Source: Changshengia sp963803165
GTDB taxonomy: Bacteria > Chloroflexota > Dormibacteria > Aeolococcales > Aeolococcaceae
NCBI GenBank assembly: GCA_963803165.1
Contig: CAWDLK010000001.1
Coordinates: 492,878-556,877, forward strand
Length of the DNA: 64,000 nt
Direction of reading: 5' to 3'
Positions 8,600-16,985 of this stretch are shown here, in pieces. Positions within the stretch are counted from its first letter, which is position 1. Each line of letters starts with the position of its first letter. Made by a program: the position numbers and the translations under genes. A model generated the notes under the pieces. The model searched no databases and was not told the DNA's origin. It saw nothing but the letters and a program-made list of their open reading frames with translations.

Positions 8600-9124
8600 A
8601 TGATCAACGCCGCAGCCAACGTCCCAGCTCTCAGTGGCGAGTTCGCGGAGCTTGTCTCCGAGCATCTCGACGAGCTCATCACGTATGCCGCACACCTCGT
8701 CGGCGACGCCGACTCCGCCGTGGAGCTGGCCGCCGCCGGCATCTTCCATGCGGCCAAATACCCGCCCGCCCGCGTCCGCGTCGATGGCCCGGCCGCGCTC
8801 TACCGGGGCGTGACCCGCGCCTGCCGCACCGGCGAGCGCTTCCCCCCCCGGCCTCGCGGCCCGGCGCGGCTGTGGCGCCGCGGCCCGCCACCCATCGAGA
8901 CCGAATTTCGCGGCGGCGACGTCGCCAGCCGGATGAACACCGTGAAGCGGGCGCTGATGACGCTGCCCTTCGAGCGCCGCGCGGCGCTGCTGCTGCGCAA
9001 CCTCGCCGGGCTTCGCTATGCGGAGATGGCCCGCGCGTTGGAGTGCTCACCGGAGGCCGCCGGCCGGCTGGTGGCCGCCTCGCGTCGCCAGTTCAGCTCG
9101 GTCTACCGCGAGATCGCCATATGA
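8600..9124 (+). CDS. ECF-like RNA polymerase sigma factor
   Basis: 174 residues from the ATG at 8600, chosen because the earlier in-frame starts fall inside the promoter. The C-terminal part (about 110-172) is a sigma region 4 helix-turn-helix: MTLPFERRAALLLRNLAGLRYAEMARALECSPEAAGRLVAASRRQF. The N-terminal part (EHLDELITYAAHLVGDADSAVELAAAGIFHAAKY) fits a divergent region 2. It should direct polymerase to a small regulon. The next gene overlaps by 4 nt and encodes a membrane zinc-finger anti-sigma-like protein, the classical partner arrangement. Confidence 0.75.
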   Translation: MINAAANVPALSGEFAELVSEHLDELITYAAHLVGDADSAVELAAAGIFHAAKYPPARVRVDGPAALYRGVTRACRTGERFPPRPRGPARLWRRGPPPIETEFRGGDVASRMNTVKRALMTLPFERRAALLLRNLAGLRYAEMARALECSPEAAGRLVAASRRQFSSVYREIAI

Positions 9125-11262
9125 AATGCAGCCTGCTCGCCCTGAGCAGCTACCTGGACAACGAGCTGGACGCGGGGCGGAGGGCCGAGGTCGAGGCCCA
9201 CCTGGTGGGATGCGAACGCTGCCGGAGGGGTTTGGAGTACCTCCGTGAGGAGACGGACCGCTTCGGCGCCCTGGGTCGGGTCCACGTCCCCGACAGCGCC
9301 ATCCACGCGTTCATGGAGCAGCTCGGCCTGATCGGGCCCGACGACGAGCTCCCTCCCCGGCCCCCCCAGCTCCCGGGGCCGGGGGGCGGGGAGGGGCCGC
9401 CCTGGATGGGTCGTGGCGACGCCGGCCAGACCCTTCCCTGGACCCCGCGTCGCGAGCCCCAGCCGCCTCCCGACAGCAACCAGCCCTCCCTTCCCTTCAC
9501 CGACTCCATGGCGCCTCTCGGGCCGGCGCCGATGTCGTGGCGCCGGGACGGGCACTCCGGTGGAGCGGAGATCGACCTCGACGGTCGCTCGGCCGCCATC
9601 AGCACGAGCTCTCCGCTCGGCAGACCGCTGCCTCCGGTCTCCGGCCCGACGCTTGCGGGTGGCGCTTCGACCGGGGTCGTCGCGCTCCAGGGGGTCTCCA
9701 GCTGGCGCCTCGGGCACGCGGGGGCCGCTCCCGCGTCCGGCATCGGTTCACTCGCCGCGGTGGGGGATCCGGCGCCGCGCCCCACCGGCACTCCCTCACC
9801 GGCGAGCCGCGAGGCACGGGAGGCAGCTCCCACTCCGTGCGCCGCCTCACCGCCGCCGCCACCTCCACCGCCATCAGCACGACCTCCGCTGGCACCGGCT
9901 TCGCCGATGCCGGCCCGGCGGGCCCCGGACGGGCCGTGGCACGTCCCAGTCCGCGCTCCCCTCCGCCCCCCGGCGCTCGACGACGAGGACGACGATCCAT
10001 GGAGCTGGGCTCCCCTCGATGACCCGCCATCGACCCCCCCGCACGGCGGGGCGGCTCGCGGCCTCTCCTCGGTCGGCCCGCGGGGCGGCCAGGAGATGGA
10101 TGCGGAGGAGACGGGCTCCGGCCACCCCGACCTCACCCCCGACCCCCTCGTCGAACCGCTGATCGCGCGGGTGGCGCTCCCGCCCCGGCCGCTGCGGCCC
10201 ACCCTGATCTCCCGGCTTCGCGACCAGGTCGCGCTGCGCCTCGCGCTCATGCGTGGAACCGATGCGGACGAGTTCGTGGACACGGCCCGCGGTGGGCCCC
10301 AGCCCGTGGAATCGGTCGGGCCGGTGGTGGCCGCGATGCGAGCCCGGATGGGCCCGCCCGGCACCGAGCGCCACCCCGGGTGGACGGGTGCACCCCCCGC
10401 CGAGGATCCGGACCTGGCGGGAGCTGCGTCCTGGCCCGAGGTCCCCTTCCACCCCACCAGCGCGGAGGAGCTCCCGCGGACGCCCGCCTCGTCGCGGGTG
10501 CTGGAGCTCGATCGCGGCCCGCGGACGCCGGGCCGTCACGCCCGCCGGCTGGGCGACCGGCGCGGGGCGCTCGGGACGGGCGATGGTCCCGCCGCCGCGG
10601 GGCCGGGACGGCTTGCCGGTCTTCCCGATCAACTGCGGCGCCTCACCGACCGCCCGAGGCTGGCCTGGATCGCCGTCGCCGCCCTCGCCGTGGTGGTCAT
10701 CCTCGTCAGCTTCCTCGTGTCGCACGCGGGCGCTCCGACGCCGGCCGGGCTGGCCAGCAGCGGGCTGACCTCGCCGGCCGCTGCCAGCCGCGCCCCGGTG
10801 GCACATCCCGCCATCACGGCGGAGCCCTCGGCCTCCACCGCGCCCACCGCCAACCCGACGGCGACACCCGCGCCGACCCCGGTGGCCGCCGCTCAGACCT
10901 ACGGCGCCGGCGGCACGGGATGGGCGCTCCAGGACGTCCGCTGCTGCTCCGTCGAGGCGGGCACGGGCTACACCCGCATCGTCTTCGACCTGGGCGGCGC
11001 CTCCGGGTCCAATCCCACCGCCTCGGTCAGCTTCCCGACCCCGACGACCATGGTGGTCGCCTTCCCGAGCGTGAGCGCGCCAGGCTCCCTCACGGCCTCG
11101 GGCGGCGGTGGCCTGGTCGCCTCGGTGTCGCGGGCGAGTGGATCCGAGCTGACCTTCCGCCTCACCCTATCGAGGGGGGCGACGGTCCAGGACTACGGGT
11201 ACCTACCCAACGCCGATGAGGAGAGCTCGGCCCCCCTGCACCTCTACCTCGACCTCGGCTGA
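9121..11262 (+). CDS. Membrane zf-HC2 (ZAS-type) anti-sigma factor with C-terminal AMIN-like domain
   Basis: 713 residues. The N-terminus carries a zinc-binding anti-sigma motif (C3, H27-x3-C31-x2-C34 in HLVGCERC). Next comes a very long Pro/Ala/Ser-rich, probably disordered cytoplasmic region (about 70-500), one transmembrane helix (about 515-533, WIAVAALAVVVILVSFLV), a Thr/Pro/Ala linker, and a folded extracytoplasmic C-terminal domain (about 600-713) with TRIVFDLGG and LHLYLDL, resembling AMIN-like domains that bind cell-wall glycans. It probably tethers the co-encoded sigma factor and releases it on an envelope signal. The long disordered segment is unusual for this class. Confidence 0.75.
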   Translation: MKCSLLALSSYLDNELDAGRRAEVEAHLVGCERCRRGLEYLREETDRFGALGRVHVPDSAIHAFMEQLGLIGPDDELPPRPPQLPGPGGGEGPPWMGRGDAGQTLPWTPRREPQPPPDSNQPSLPFTDSMAPLGPAPMSWRRDGHSGGAEIDLDGRSAAISTSSPLGRPLPPVSGPTLAGGASTGVVALQGVSSWRLGHAGAAPASGIGSLAAVGDPAPRPTGTPSPASREAREAAPTPCAASPPPPPPPPSARPPLAPASPMPARRAPDGPWHVPVRAPLRPPALDDEDDDPWSWAPLDDPPSTPPHGGAARGLSSVGPRGGQEMDAEETGSGHPDLTPDPLVEPLIARVALPPRPLRPTLISRLRDQVALRLALMRGTDADEFVDTARGGPQPVESVGPVVAAMRARMGPPGTERHPGWTGAPPAEDPDLAGAASWPEVPFHPTSAEELPRTPASSRVLELDRGPRTPGRHARRLGDRRGALGTGDGPAAAGPGRLAGLPDQLRRLTDRPRLAWIAVAALAVVVILVSFLVSHAGAPTPAGLASSGLTSPAAASRAPVAHPAITAEPSASTAPTANPTATPAPTPVAAAQTYGAGGTGWALQDVRCCSVEAGTGYTRIVFDLGGASGSNPTASVSFPTPTTMVVAFPSVSAPGSLTASGGGGLVASVSRASGSELTFRLTLSRGATVQDYGYLPNADEESSAPLHLYLDLG

Positions 11263-11270
11263 TCGAGGGC

Positions 11271-11468
11271 TCAGGCGGCCTTGCAGTTCTTGGTGTGCTT
11301 GATGATCCGCTCCCGCTTGGGCTCGCCGGGCTTGCGGGCGTGCCGGAAGGCGATCTCGACGCCGATCTCGTTCTGGCGCATCAGCTGATGGCAGACCGGG
11401 CAGCGCACCGCGGTGAGGATCTCCTTCTGGGAGAGGACACCCTTGGATTCCTTGAGGTTGTTGGCCAT
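11271..11468 (-). CDS. Small zinc-ribbon-like protein, 65 aa
   Basis: A short basic protein with CPVCHQLMRQNE in the middle and a C-terminal HTKNC. These supply a possible Cys-x2-Cys...His-x3-Cys zinc site, as in small zinc-finger proteins. It has no signal or membrane segment. The ATG at 11468 is preceded on the minus strand by an AGGAG-like stretch. The family is not recognised. It is convergent with the anti-sigma gene. Confidence 0.55.
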   Translation of the reverse strand: MANNLKESKGVLSQKEILTAVRCPVCHQLMRQNEIGVEIAFRHARKPGEPKRERIIKHTKNCKAA

Positions 11469-11608
11469 GCGGGCAAGCTCCTGCGAGCGGGAGGGAACCC
11501 CACGATTCTAGCGGCCCGCCGGCGGCGCGCCGCACCCATCCCCCGCCCCGGGGGCGGCCGCCCGTCGAGCACCGCCCCAGCGCGTCCGCCCGCCCCGGGG
11601 TGGGCCGG

Positions 11609-11920
11609 GTGACCGCCGTGATCACGGCCGTGCTGGCGGTCGTGATCGTCGCCACCGTGGCCCTCCTGGCTGTGGGGCCGCTCCGCGCGGTGCGCGAGGA
11701 CCGCCGCTACGCCGCGGAGGAGCGCCGGTGGCAGGCGGACGGCACCCCGCCGGACCGGGTCGAGCGCCAGTACCGCAATCCCCGGCTGATCCTCACCGAC
11801 GGCGCCCGCATGCGCTCGCTCGGGTACCAGCTGGAGGAGCGGCGCATGGCCAGGGGCGACTGGGGCCGCGTGCTGGTGGCCGTCTGGCGCGCGACGAGCC
11901 CGCCCCAGGACCTCCCCTGA
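11609..11920 (+). CDS. Small single-pass membrane protein, hypothetical
   Basis: About 103 residues from the GTG at 11609 (a GTG at 11600 is the alternative). The first 25 residues form one hydrophobic helix (VITAVLAVVIVATVALLAVGPL). They are followed by a charged cytoplasmic or external tail containing RRYAAEERRWQADGTPPDRVERQYRNPR. No family is recognised. Its stop codon is followed immediately by the first truncated tRNA-Glu copy of the repeat array, so it marks the array's edge. Confidence 0.5.
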   Translation: MTAVITAVLAVVIVATVALLAVGPLRAVREDRRYAAEERRWQADGTPPDRVERQYRNPRLILTDGARMRSLGYQLEERRMARGDWGRVLVAVWRATSPPQDLP

Positions 11921-12470
11921 CCCCGTGGCGGATTCGAACCCCCGATCTCCGCCTTGAGAGGGCGGTGGATCCCCGCGCGGCAGGCCGCACGGGGGCCCCT
12001 CTCTCCTAGAGAGGGCTCCGCCCTCTCGCGTCCGCGGCCGAGCCGCGAACGCTCACTCCGGGATCGACACCGCCCCGCCGGGCGCCTGACCCGTACCCGT
12101 GGCGGATTCGAACCGCCGATCTCCGCCTTGAGAGGGCGGTGGATCCCCGCGCGGCAGGCCGCACGGGGGCCCCTCTCTCCTAGAGAGGGCTCCGCCCTCT
12201 CGCATCCGCGGCCGAGCCGCGAACGCTCACTCCGGGATCGACACCGCCCCGCCCGACGGCCGGCGGCGCCTGACCCCGTGGTACCCCGTGGCGGATTCGA
12301 ACCGCCGATCTCCGCCTTGAGAGGGCGGTGGATCCCCGCGCGGCAGGCCGCACGGGGGCCCCTCTCTCCTAGAGAGGGCTCCGCCCTCTCGCATCCGCGG
12401 CCGAGCCGCGAACGCTCACTCCGGGATCGACACCGCCCCGCCCGACGGCCGGCGGCGCCTGACCCCGTGG
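11921..12470 (-). repeat. Tandem array of three units, each carrying the 3' half of tRNA-Glu
   Basis: Three tandem units precede (in + coordinates) the intact tRNA-Glu. Their tRNA-like parts are at 11921-11967, 12094-12141 and 12282-12330, and each reproduces the anticodon arm, variable loop, T arm and 3' acceptor strand in the same orientation as the tRNA. The D arm and 5' acceptor strand are replaced by a GC-rich filler. The periods are 174, 189 and 189 nt. Units two and three look identical, while unit one has a 15-nt deletion and a T-stem mismatch. The filler contains mutually exclusive hairpins (AGAGGGC-GGA-GCCCTCT versus CCCTCTCT-AGG-AGAGAGGG on the minus strand). There is no convincing protein-coding content. 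The array lies directly downstream of the tRNA 3' end and would be in the read-through transcript. Confidence 0.9.
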
Positions 12471-12544
12471 TACCCCGTGGCGGATTCGAACCGCCGATCT
12501 CCGCCTTGAGAGGGCGGTGTCCTGGGCCTCTAGACGAACGGGGC
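12471..12544 (-). tRNA. tRNA-Glu (anticodon CTC)
   Basis: A complete cloverleaf on the minus strand. The 7-bp acceptor stem has a G1-U72 wobble pair. The D arm begins GTCTAGAGG, the anticodon stem CCGCC/GGCGG closes the loop CTCTCAA (anticodon CTC at 34-36), and the T loop is TTCGAAT with a GGCGG/CCGCC stem. The D-arm and anticodon-stem sequence is close to E. coli tRNA-Glu. CCA is not encoded. The mature 3' end faces the repeat array. Confidence 0.93.
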
Positions 12545-12632
12545 GTGCTGGACCTGCCGAATTATAGGTGCGGGGTCGGATCGACCCATGGCGGGCAGCG
12601 CCCCCACCCTCGGGGGGACGTGCTCGGCGAGC

Positions 12633-14513
12633 CTAGACGCGCTCGGGGGCCGGCATCCCCAGGCACCAGAGGCAGTCGGCGAGGGTGGCCCGCGACGCCT
12701 CGACCAGTCGGCGCCGGAAGGCGCGCCGCACCGGGTCGCCCTCGCGCACGATCGCCTCGGTGTGCTCGTAGAAGTCGGTGAGGGTCGACGCCAGCTGGAA
12801 GGCGTAGGTGCAGAGGGTGGACGGCGAGAGCCCCAGGCCGGCCTCGGCGAGAGCGTGGCGGTACCCGTCGAGCGCGTGCAGCAGGGCCCTCTCCACCTCC
12901 ACCAGCTCGGGCACCGCCACCGGCCCCGGCGCCGCCTCCACCTTGCGCAGGATCCCCGCCGCGCGGGCGTGGCTGTACATGAGGTAGATGCCGGTGTCGC
13001 CGGTGGTGCGGAGCGCCTCGTCGAAGTCGAAGGCGATCACCTGGTTGAGCGTGAACTTCTCCAGGTAGTAGCGCACGCCGCCGGCGGCCAGGAGGGTCGC
13101 GGTGGCAGGGTCGGCCGCCTTCTCGGCCGCCCGCTCCCGAGCCTTGTCGAGCAGGTCGTCGGCCCGGACCTCGATGCCCCGCCGCCCCGAGAAGGCGTAG
13201 GCGTTCCTGCCGTCGTCGACCGGGATCCCGAGCGCTTCGGCGGCCGCGGGAGAGAGGGCGACGACCTCGTAGGCGAGGTGGATCGATCGCTCCGCCTCCC
13301 CGGCATGCCCGGTCCTCGCCAGCCCCCGCTTGACCACCTGCTGCGGGTAGGCCTGGCGGGCGTCGATGACGTTGATCACCCGCGACGCCCGGCCGAAGCC
13401 GGCGGCGGGCAGCTCGGCCTCGCCGGTGGTGGTGGTGGCCGGTGACGCGGGGTCCTCGGGGTGCCAGCGCCGGTAGCGGAAATCGCGGCCGAGCAGCCCG
13501 AACTTCCAGAGCTGGTAGGCGATGTCCTTGGCGGTGTAGGTCGCGACCCCGTCCGACTTGACCAGCACCTTGGCGTCGTCCTCGTCGGCGTCGTCGCCCT
13601 CCGACGGCATCACCCAGCAGCCGGCATGGCGGCCCTCGGTCACCGCGACGATCGCCCCGGCCTCGCGGAGCAGGGCGAATGCCTGGCTCCAGAAGCCGAA
13701 GGCGATGATGTCGGACTCCCAGGTGAGCAGGTCGTAGCCGATGTCGAGGCGGCCCATGGTCGCGAGGTGCCGGTCGACCACCCGGGAGGCGAGCTCCTTG
13801 ACGGATCGGGCGGTGTCGTTGCCCCCCGCCTCGATCTCCTGGAGGGTCCGGCGGCGCTCCTCGAGCAGCGCGGGGTCGCTCTCGTAGCGCCGGCCCACCT
13901 CGACGTACACCCGGGAGCAGTACTGGTCGAATGGCTCCTCCGGGCCCTGCTCGATGCCAAGGTGGCGCAGCCCCACCGCCACGTCGGCGACCTGCACCCC
14001 GGTGTCGTCGATGTAGTTCTGGACCTCGACCTCGTGACCGGCGCGGCGCAGGATGCGCGCGACGCTGTCGCCGATGCAGGCGTTGCGCAGGTGGCCGACG
14101 TGGGCCGCCTTGTTGGGATTGGTCGCCGTGTGCTCCACCAGGGTCCGTCCCGGCGGTGGCGCCTCGCCGAGGGGGAGCAGCGGGGTCCCCCGGTCCAGCT
14201 CCAGCGCCTGGTCGAGCACCGCCGCCGCCCACGCCGGGTCGTGCAGACGGCAGTTGACGTAGCCGGGCGGGCTCACCGACCAGGCGGCGACGAAGGGCAG
14301 CCGGAGCGCTTCCAGCCCGGCGCGGAGCTCCTCCGCGATGTCGAGCGGGCGGCGCCGTAGCACCCGCGCCGCCCGCAGCGGGGCGGGTGTGGAGAAGTCA
14401 CCGAACTCGGCGCGGGCCGAGCGATCGAAGGCGGCCTCGACCTGATCCCCAACTCCCGCCCCGGCGAGGACGCCGCGGAGCGATCTGATCAGCTCCGTGC
14501 GCACGTCGAGCAT
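12633..14513 (-). CDS. argS: Arginyl-tRNA synthetase
   Basis: 626 residues from the ATG at 14513, chosen because the upstream in-frame extension to 14606 is low-complexity and a -10-like TACGAT (14522-14527) sits 8 nt before this ATG. The N-terminal additional domain is followed by the HIGH-type motif in NPNKAAHVGHLRN, the class I KMSKS equivalent in FSGRRGIEV, and the anticodon-binding C-terminus ending WCLGMPAPERV. It charges tRNA-Arg in the cytoplasm. It lies beside, and is transcribed in the same direction as, tRNA-Glu, separated by 88 nt. Confidence 0.95.
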   Translation of the reverse strand: MLDVRTELIRSLRGVLAGAGVGDQVEAAFDRSARAEFGDFSTPAPLRAARVLRRRPLDIAEELRAGLEALRLPFVAAWSVSPPGYVNCRLHDPAWAAAVLDQALELDRGTPLLPLGEAPPPGRTLVEHTATNPNKAAHVGHLRNACIGDSVARILRRAGHEVEVQNYIDDTGVQVADVAVGLRHLGIEQGPEEPFDQYCSRVYVEVGRRYESDPALLEERRRTLQEIEAGGNDTARSVKELASRVVDRHLATMGRLDIGYDLLTWESDIIAFGFWSQAFALLREAGAIVAVTEGRHAGCWVMPSEGDDADEDDAKVLVKSDGVATYTAKDIAYQLWKFGLLGRDFRYRRWHPEDPASPATTTTGEAELPAAGFGRASRVINVIDARQAYPQQVVKRGLARTGHAGEAERSIHLAYEVVALSPAAAEALGIPVDDGRNAYAFSGRRGIEVRADDLLDKARERAAEKAADPATATLLAAGGVRYYLEKFTLNQVIAFDFDEALRTTGDTGIYLMYSHARAAGILRKVEAAPGPVAVPELVEVERALLHALDGYRHALAEAGLGLSPSTLCTYAFQLASTLTDFYEHTEAIVREGDPVRRAFRRRLVEASRATLADCLWCLGMPAPERV

Positions 14514-14626
14514 GGGCTCGGATCGTACTCGGAGCGGTGGGCGCGACTGCCATGCTGTGCGCCCGCCCCGGCTCGGCGAACGCCTGGCTGCGGCCGGTGC
14601 CCCCAAATGAGGACAATGCCGGGCCG

Positions 14627-15478
14627 ATGGGCACGATCCGCCACTGCGTGGTCCCGGCCGCCGGGCTGGGGACCCGCTTCCTCCCCGCCACCAAGGTGCT
14701 CCCCAAGGAGATGCTGCCCGTCGTGGATCGCCCGGTCATCGAATGGGCGATCGAGGAGGCGATGGCCGCGGGCGCCGCCGAGATGGTCCTGGTCATCGCC
14801 GACGGCAAGGAGCTGATCCAGGCTCACTTCGAGCGCCAGCCCGAGCTGGAGCGGGTGCTCGAGAGCCGGGGCAAGAGCGCGGAGCTCGCCGCCGTCCGCC
14901 ACTCGCAGGAGCTGGCGCAGATCCGCTACGTTCTTCAGGAGAAGCCGCTCGGGCTTGGCCACGCGGTACTCTGCGCCGCCGATGTGGTGGGCGACAATCC
15001 CTTCCTCTGCATGCTTCCCGATGACCTCTCGTACGCTCCGATCCCGATCCTCGCCCAGCTCCGCCACGCCTGGGACGAGGTCCAGGCCCCGGTGCTCGCG
15101 CTGATGCGGGTCTCCGGCGACGAGATCTCCCGCTACGGCTGTGCCGCCGTGGCGGAGCGCAGGGGCCGCCTCCACCGGGTGACCGGGGTGGTGGAGAAGC
15201 CGGCGCCCGCCGAGGCGCAGTCCGACCTCGCGATCATGGGCCGGTACGTGCTCTCTCCCGGCATCTTCGATGCCCTGCGCCGCACCCCTCCCGGCTCGGG
15301 CGGGGAGATCCAGCTCACGGACGGCATCGCGGGCCTGCTCGACGAGGGTGAGGTCTGGGGTCTCGAGTTCGAGGGCGAGCTCCTCGACGTCGGCACCCCC
15401 GATGGGTGGCTGACCACCAACGTTCGCCTGGCGGGCGAGCTGGGCCGGCCCCTCGGGCTGCGGACGGCACCGGCATGA
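14627..15478 (+). CDS. galU: UTP-glucose-1-phosphate uridylyltransferase
   Basis: 283 residues from the ATG at 14627, the start that places the nucleotide-binding motif VVPAAGLGTRFLPATKVLPKEMLPVVDRP at the N-terminus as in all GalU. Further motifs are EKPLGLGHAVLCA, LPDD and the sugar-binding VEKP and GGEIQLTDGI. It makes UDP-glucose for glycans and envelope polymers. A GACAAT hexamer (14612-14617) lies 9 nt before the start, so the message is probably leaderless. The following gene overlaps by 4 nt. Confidence 0.94.
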   Translation: MGTIRHCVVPAAGLGTRFLPATKVLPKEMLPVVDRPVIEWAIEEAMAAGAAEMVLVIADGKELIQAHFERQPELERVLESRGKSAELAAVRHSQELAQIRYVLQEKPLGLGHAVLCAADVVGDNPFLCMLPDDLSYAPIPILAQLRHAWDEVQAPVLALMRVSGDEISRYGCAAVAERRGRLHRVTGVVEKPAPAEAQSDLAIMGRYVLSPGIFDALRRTPPGSGGEIQLTDGIAGLLDEGEVWGLEFEGELLDVGTPDGWLTTNVRLAGELGRPLGLRTAPA

Positions 15479-15855
15479 TGCGGCTCTTCCGTCGCGAATG
15501 GGGCGCGATCACCTTCGTGGGCACCGTCCTCATCGGGGCGCTGGTGGTCGGGATCTCCTTCGCCATCGGTGCGGGAGGTCACAGCAACGCGGAGCCCACG
15601 CCTCCCCCGTGCCCCTCGTACACCCCCTGGCAGACCCCGGCCGCGGGCACGACCCCGACGGCCACCCCCTTCGCGCTCTCCAACTGCCCGGGCCCGCCCA
15701 CCCCGCCGCTGCCGAGCGTGAGCCCGACGCCGACCCCCAGCCCGAGCCCCTCGGCGTCGCCGACCGCCACTCCCTCGCCCAGCCCCTCGGCGAGTGCCTC
15801 GGCGACGGCCACCCCGAAGTCCACGGCGACCGCCAGTCCGACCGCGTCCCCCTAG
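15475..15855 (+). CDS. Single-pass membrane protein with Ser/Thr/Pro-rich tail
   Basis: 126 residues starting at an ATG that overlaps the galU stop. A short basic N-terminus (MMRLFRREWG) is followed by one membrane helix (about 12-32, ITFVGTVLIGALVVGISFAIG). The rest is a Pro/Ser/Thr/Ala-rich external tail of PSPSASPTATPS type. Composition suggests a surface-exposed, possibly glycosylated stalk. No domain is recognised. Coupling to galU hints at envelope glycan metabolism, but this is inference. Confidence 0.6.
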   Translation: MMRLFRREWGAITFVGTVLIGALVVGISFAIGAGGHSNAEPTPPPCPSYTPWQTPAAGTTPTATPFALSNCPGPPTPPLPSVSPTPTPSPSPSASPTATPSPSPSASASATATPKSTATASPTASP

Positions 15856-15947
15856 ACAGCCTCAGCGGCGTCCCGGACCGGCGGGCCCGGCAGCCGTCGG
15901 GCGACCCGGGCGCCGCGCGGACGGGGTCGGCGATGCCCGGCGCCCGG

Positions 15948-16910
15948 TCAGGAGGAGCCGAGCTGGCCTTCCAGGGTGGAGATCGGAGCGCTGCTGCAGA
16001 CCGATCCCGGCTGCCCGTCGGTCACCTTGCAGATGCCGGCGGTCAGCCAGTTTGCATTGCCGATGATCTGCTTCGCCACCTGGCTCTGAGCGCTGGTGAG
16101 GGTGGCGGCGATCTGCTGCCAGGTCATCCCCTGGAGCAGTTGCACGTCGACCGCGGTGCCGCTGACGATGAAGCGGTTGGCGAGGTCCATGAAGGGGATC
16201 CCCCCGTCCTGGGACGAGTAGGGCGCCGTGTCGTAGGTGGTGGCCAGCGCCTGCTGCGCCGCCGTCGGCGTCTGGAGAGGGTTGCCACTGCGGTCGGCCG
16301 TCTCGACCGGGGCGAAGTCCAGGTACGAGCTGGTGTAGCTGGAGCCGTAGAAGGTGAAGGAATGCGTGTCAGGGAAGTCGCTGGCGTTCGTGTCGGACAT
16401 GGTGAGGTGGAGGTTGCTGAAGGTGCCGAAGCGGCTGAGGGCGATGACCACGCTCCAGCGCTGGGCGGCGCAGTAGGGGCAGTACTCCGCGCCGAGGTAG
16501 AAGAGCTGGGGCTCGCCCCCGCTCCCCGTCAGCGGCGCCGGTGAGCCCGATATCTGCTCGAGGGGGCTGGACAGCCCACCCGCGCCGATGCTGCTGGAGA
16601 CGACGGGGCTGACCCCGGTGACCGCCGCGAGGACGGAGGCCGGGACCGGCTGGTTCACGGCGGAGGGGGAGCTGCTCTTGGCCGGCTGGTTCGCCAGGAC
16701 GATGAAGACCACGACCACCGCGATCACCACGACGGTGATGCCGCCGCCCCAGGTCCAGGGTGTCTGCCACCAGGGACGGGCCAGCTTGACGCGCTGAGTC
16801 CGGTAGCGGGAGGGGGTTGGGGAAGGTGCCCGGGCGGGGGCCGGACGGCCCGACGCGGGGCTTCCGCTCGCGCTCAGCTCCTGTCGGCGGCGGCGGGACG
16901 GTCGAGCCAT
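15948..16910 (-). CDS. DUF929 family membrane protein with thioredoxin-like CPYC motif
   Basis: 320 residues. A basic, Pro/Ser-rich cytoplasmic N-terminus (1-50) is followed by one transmembrane helix (about 53-75, ITVVVIAVVVVFIVLA) and a large extracytoplasmic domain. FYLGAEYCPYCAAQRWSVV near residue 140 carries a CxxC redox pair, as in DUF929 thioredoxin-fold proteins. It probably works as a periplasm-side thiol oxidoreductase. A VKOR-family protein is encoded 75 nt upstream on the same strand. VKOR enzymes reoxidise such thioredoxin-like partners, so the two likely form a disulfide-forming pathway. Confidence 0.8.
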   Translation of the reverse strand: MARPSRRRRQELSASGSPASGRPAPARAPSPTPSRYRTQRVKLARPWWQTPWTWGGGITVVVIAVVVVFIVLANQPAKSSSPSAVNQPVPASVLAAVTGVSPVVSSSIGAGGLSSPLEQISGSPAPLTGSGGEPQLFYLGAEYCPYCAAQRWSVVIALSRFGTFSNLHLTMSDTNASDFPDTHSFTFYGSSYTSSYLDFAPVETADRSGNPLQTPTAAQQALATTYDTAPYSSQDGGIPFMDLANRFIVSGTAVDVQLLQGMTWQQIAATLTSAQSQVAKQIIGNANWLTAGICKVTDGQPGSVCSSAPISTLEGQLGSS

Positions 16911-16985
16911 TCCATACCTCGTGACAATTGAATCAGGTGAGGGAGGGGCTTGGGCGGGAGGCGGTCGCCTCCTGGTGCGCTGGGG

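Noticed and set aside
11921..12544. CRISPR-like array
   Set aside because: The repeated part is tRNA-derived, and the spacers are identical to each other, not unique. Unit length is far above CRISPR and no cas gene is present.
11954..12781. Long open frame with a repeated peptide across the tRNA-Glu array
   Set aside because: It is open only because the unit length (189) is a multiple of three and the sequence is GC-rich. It runs through an intact tRNA gene antisense and has no ribosome site.
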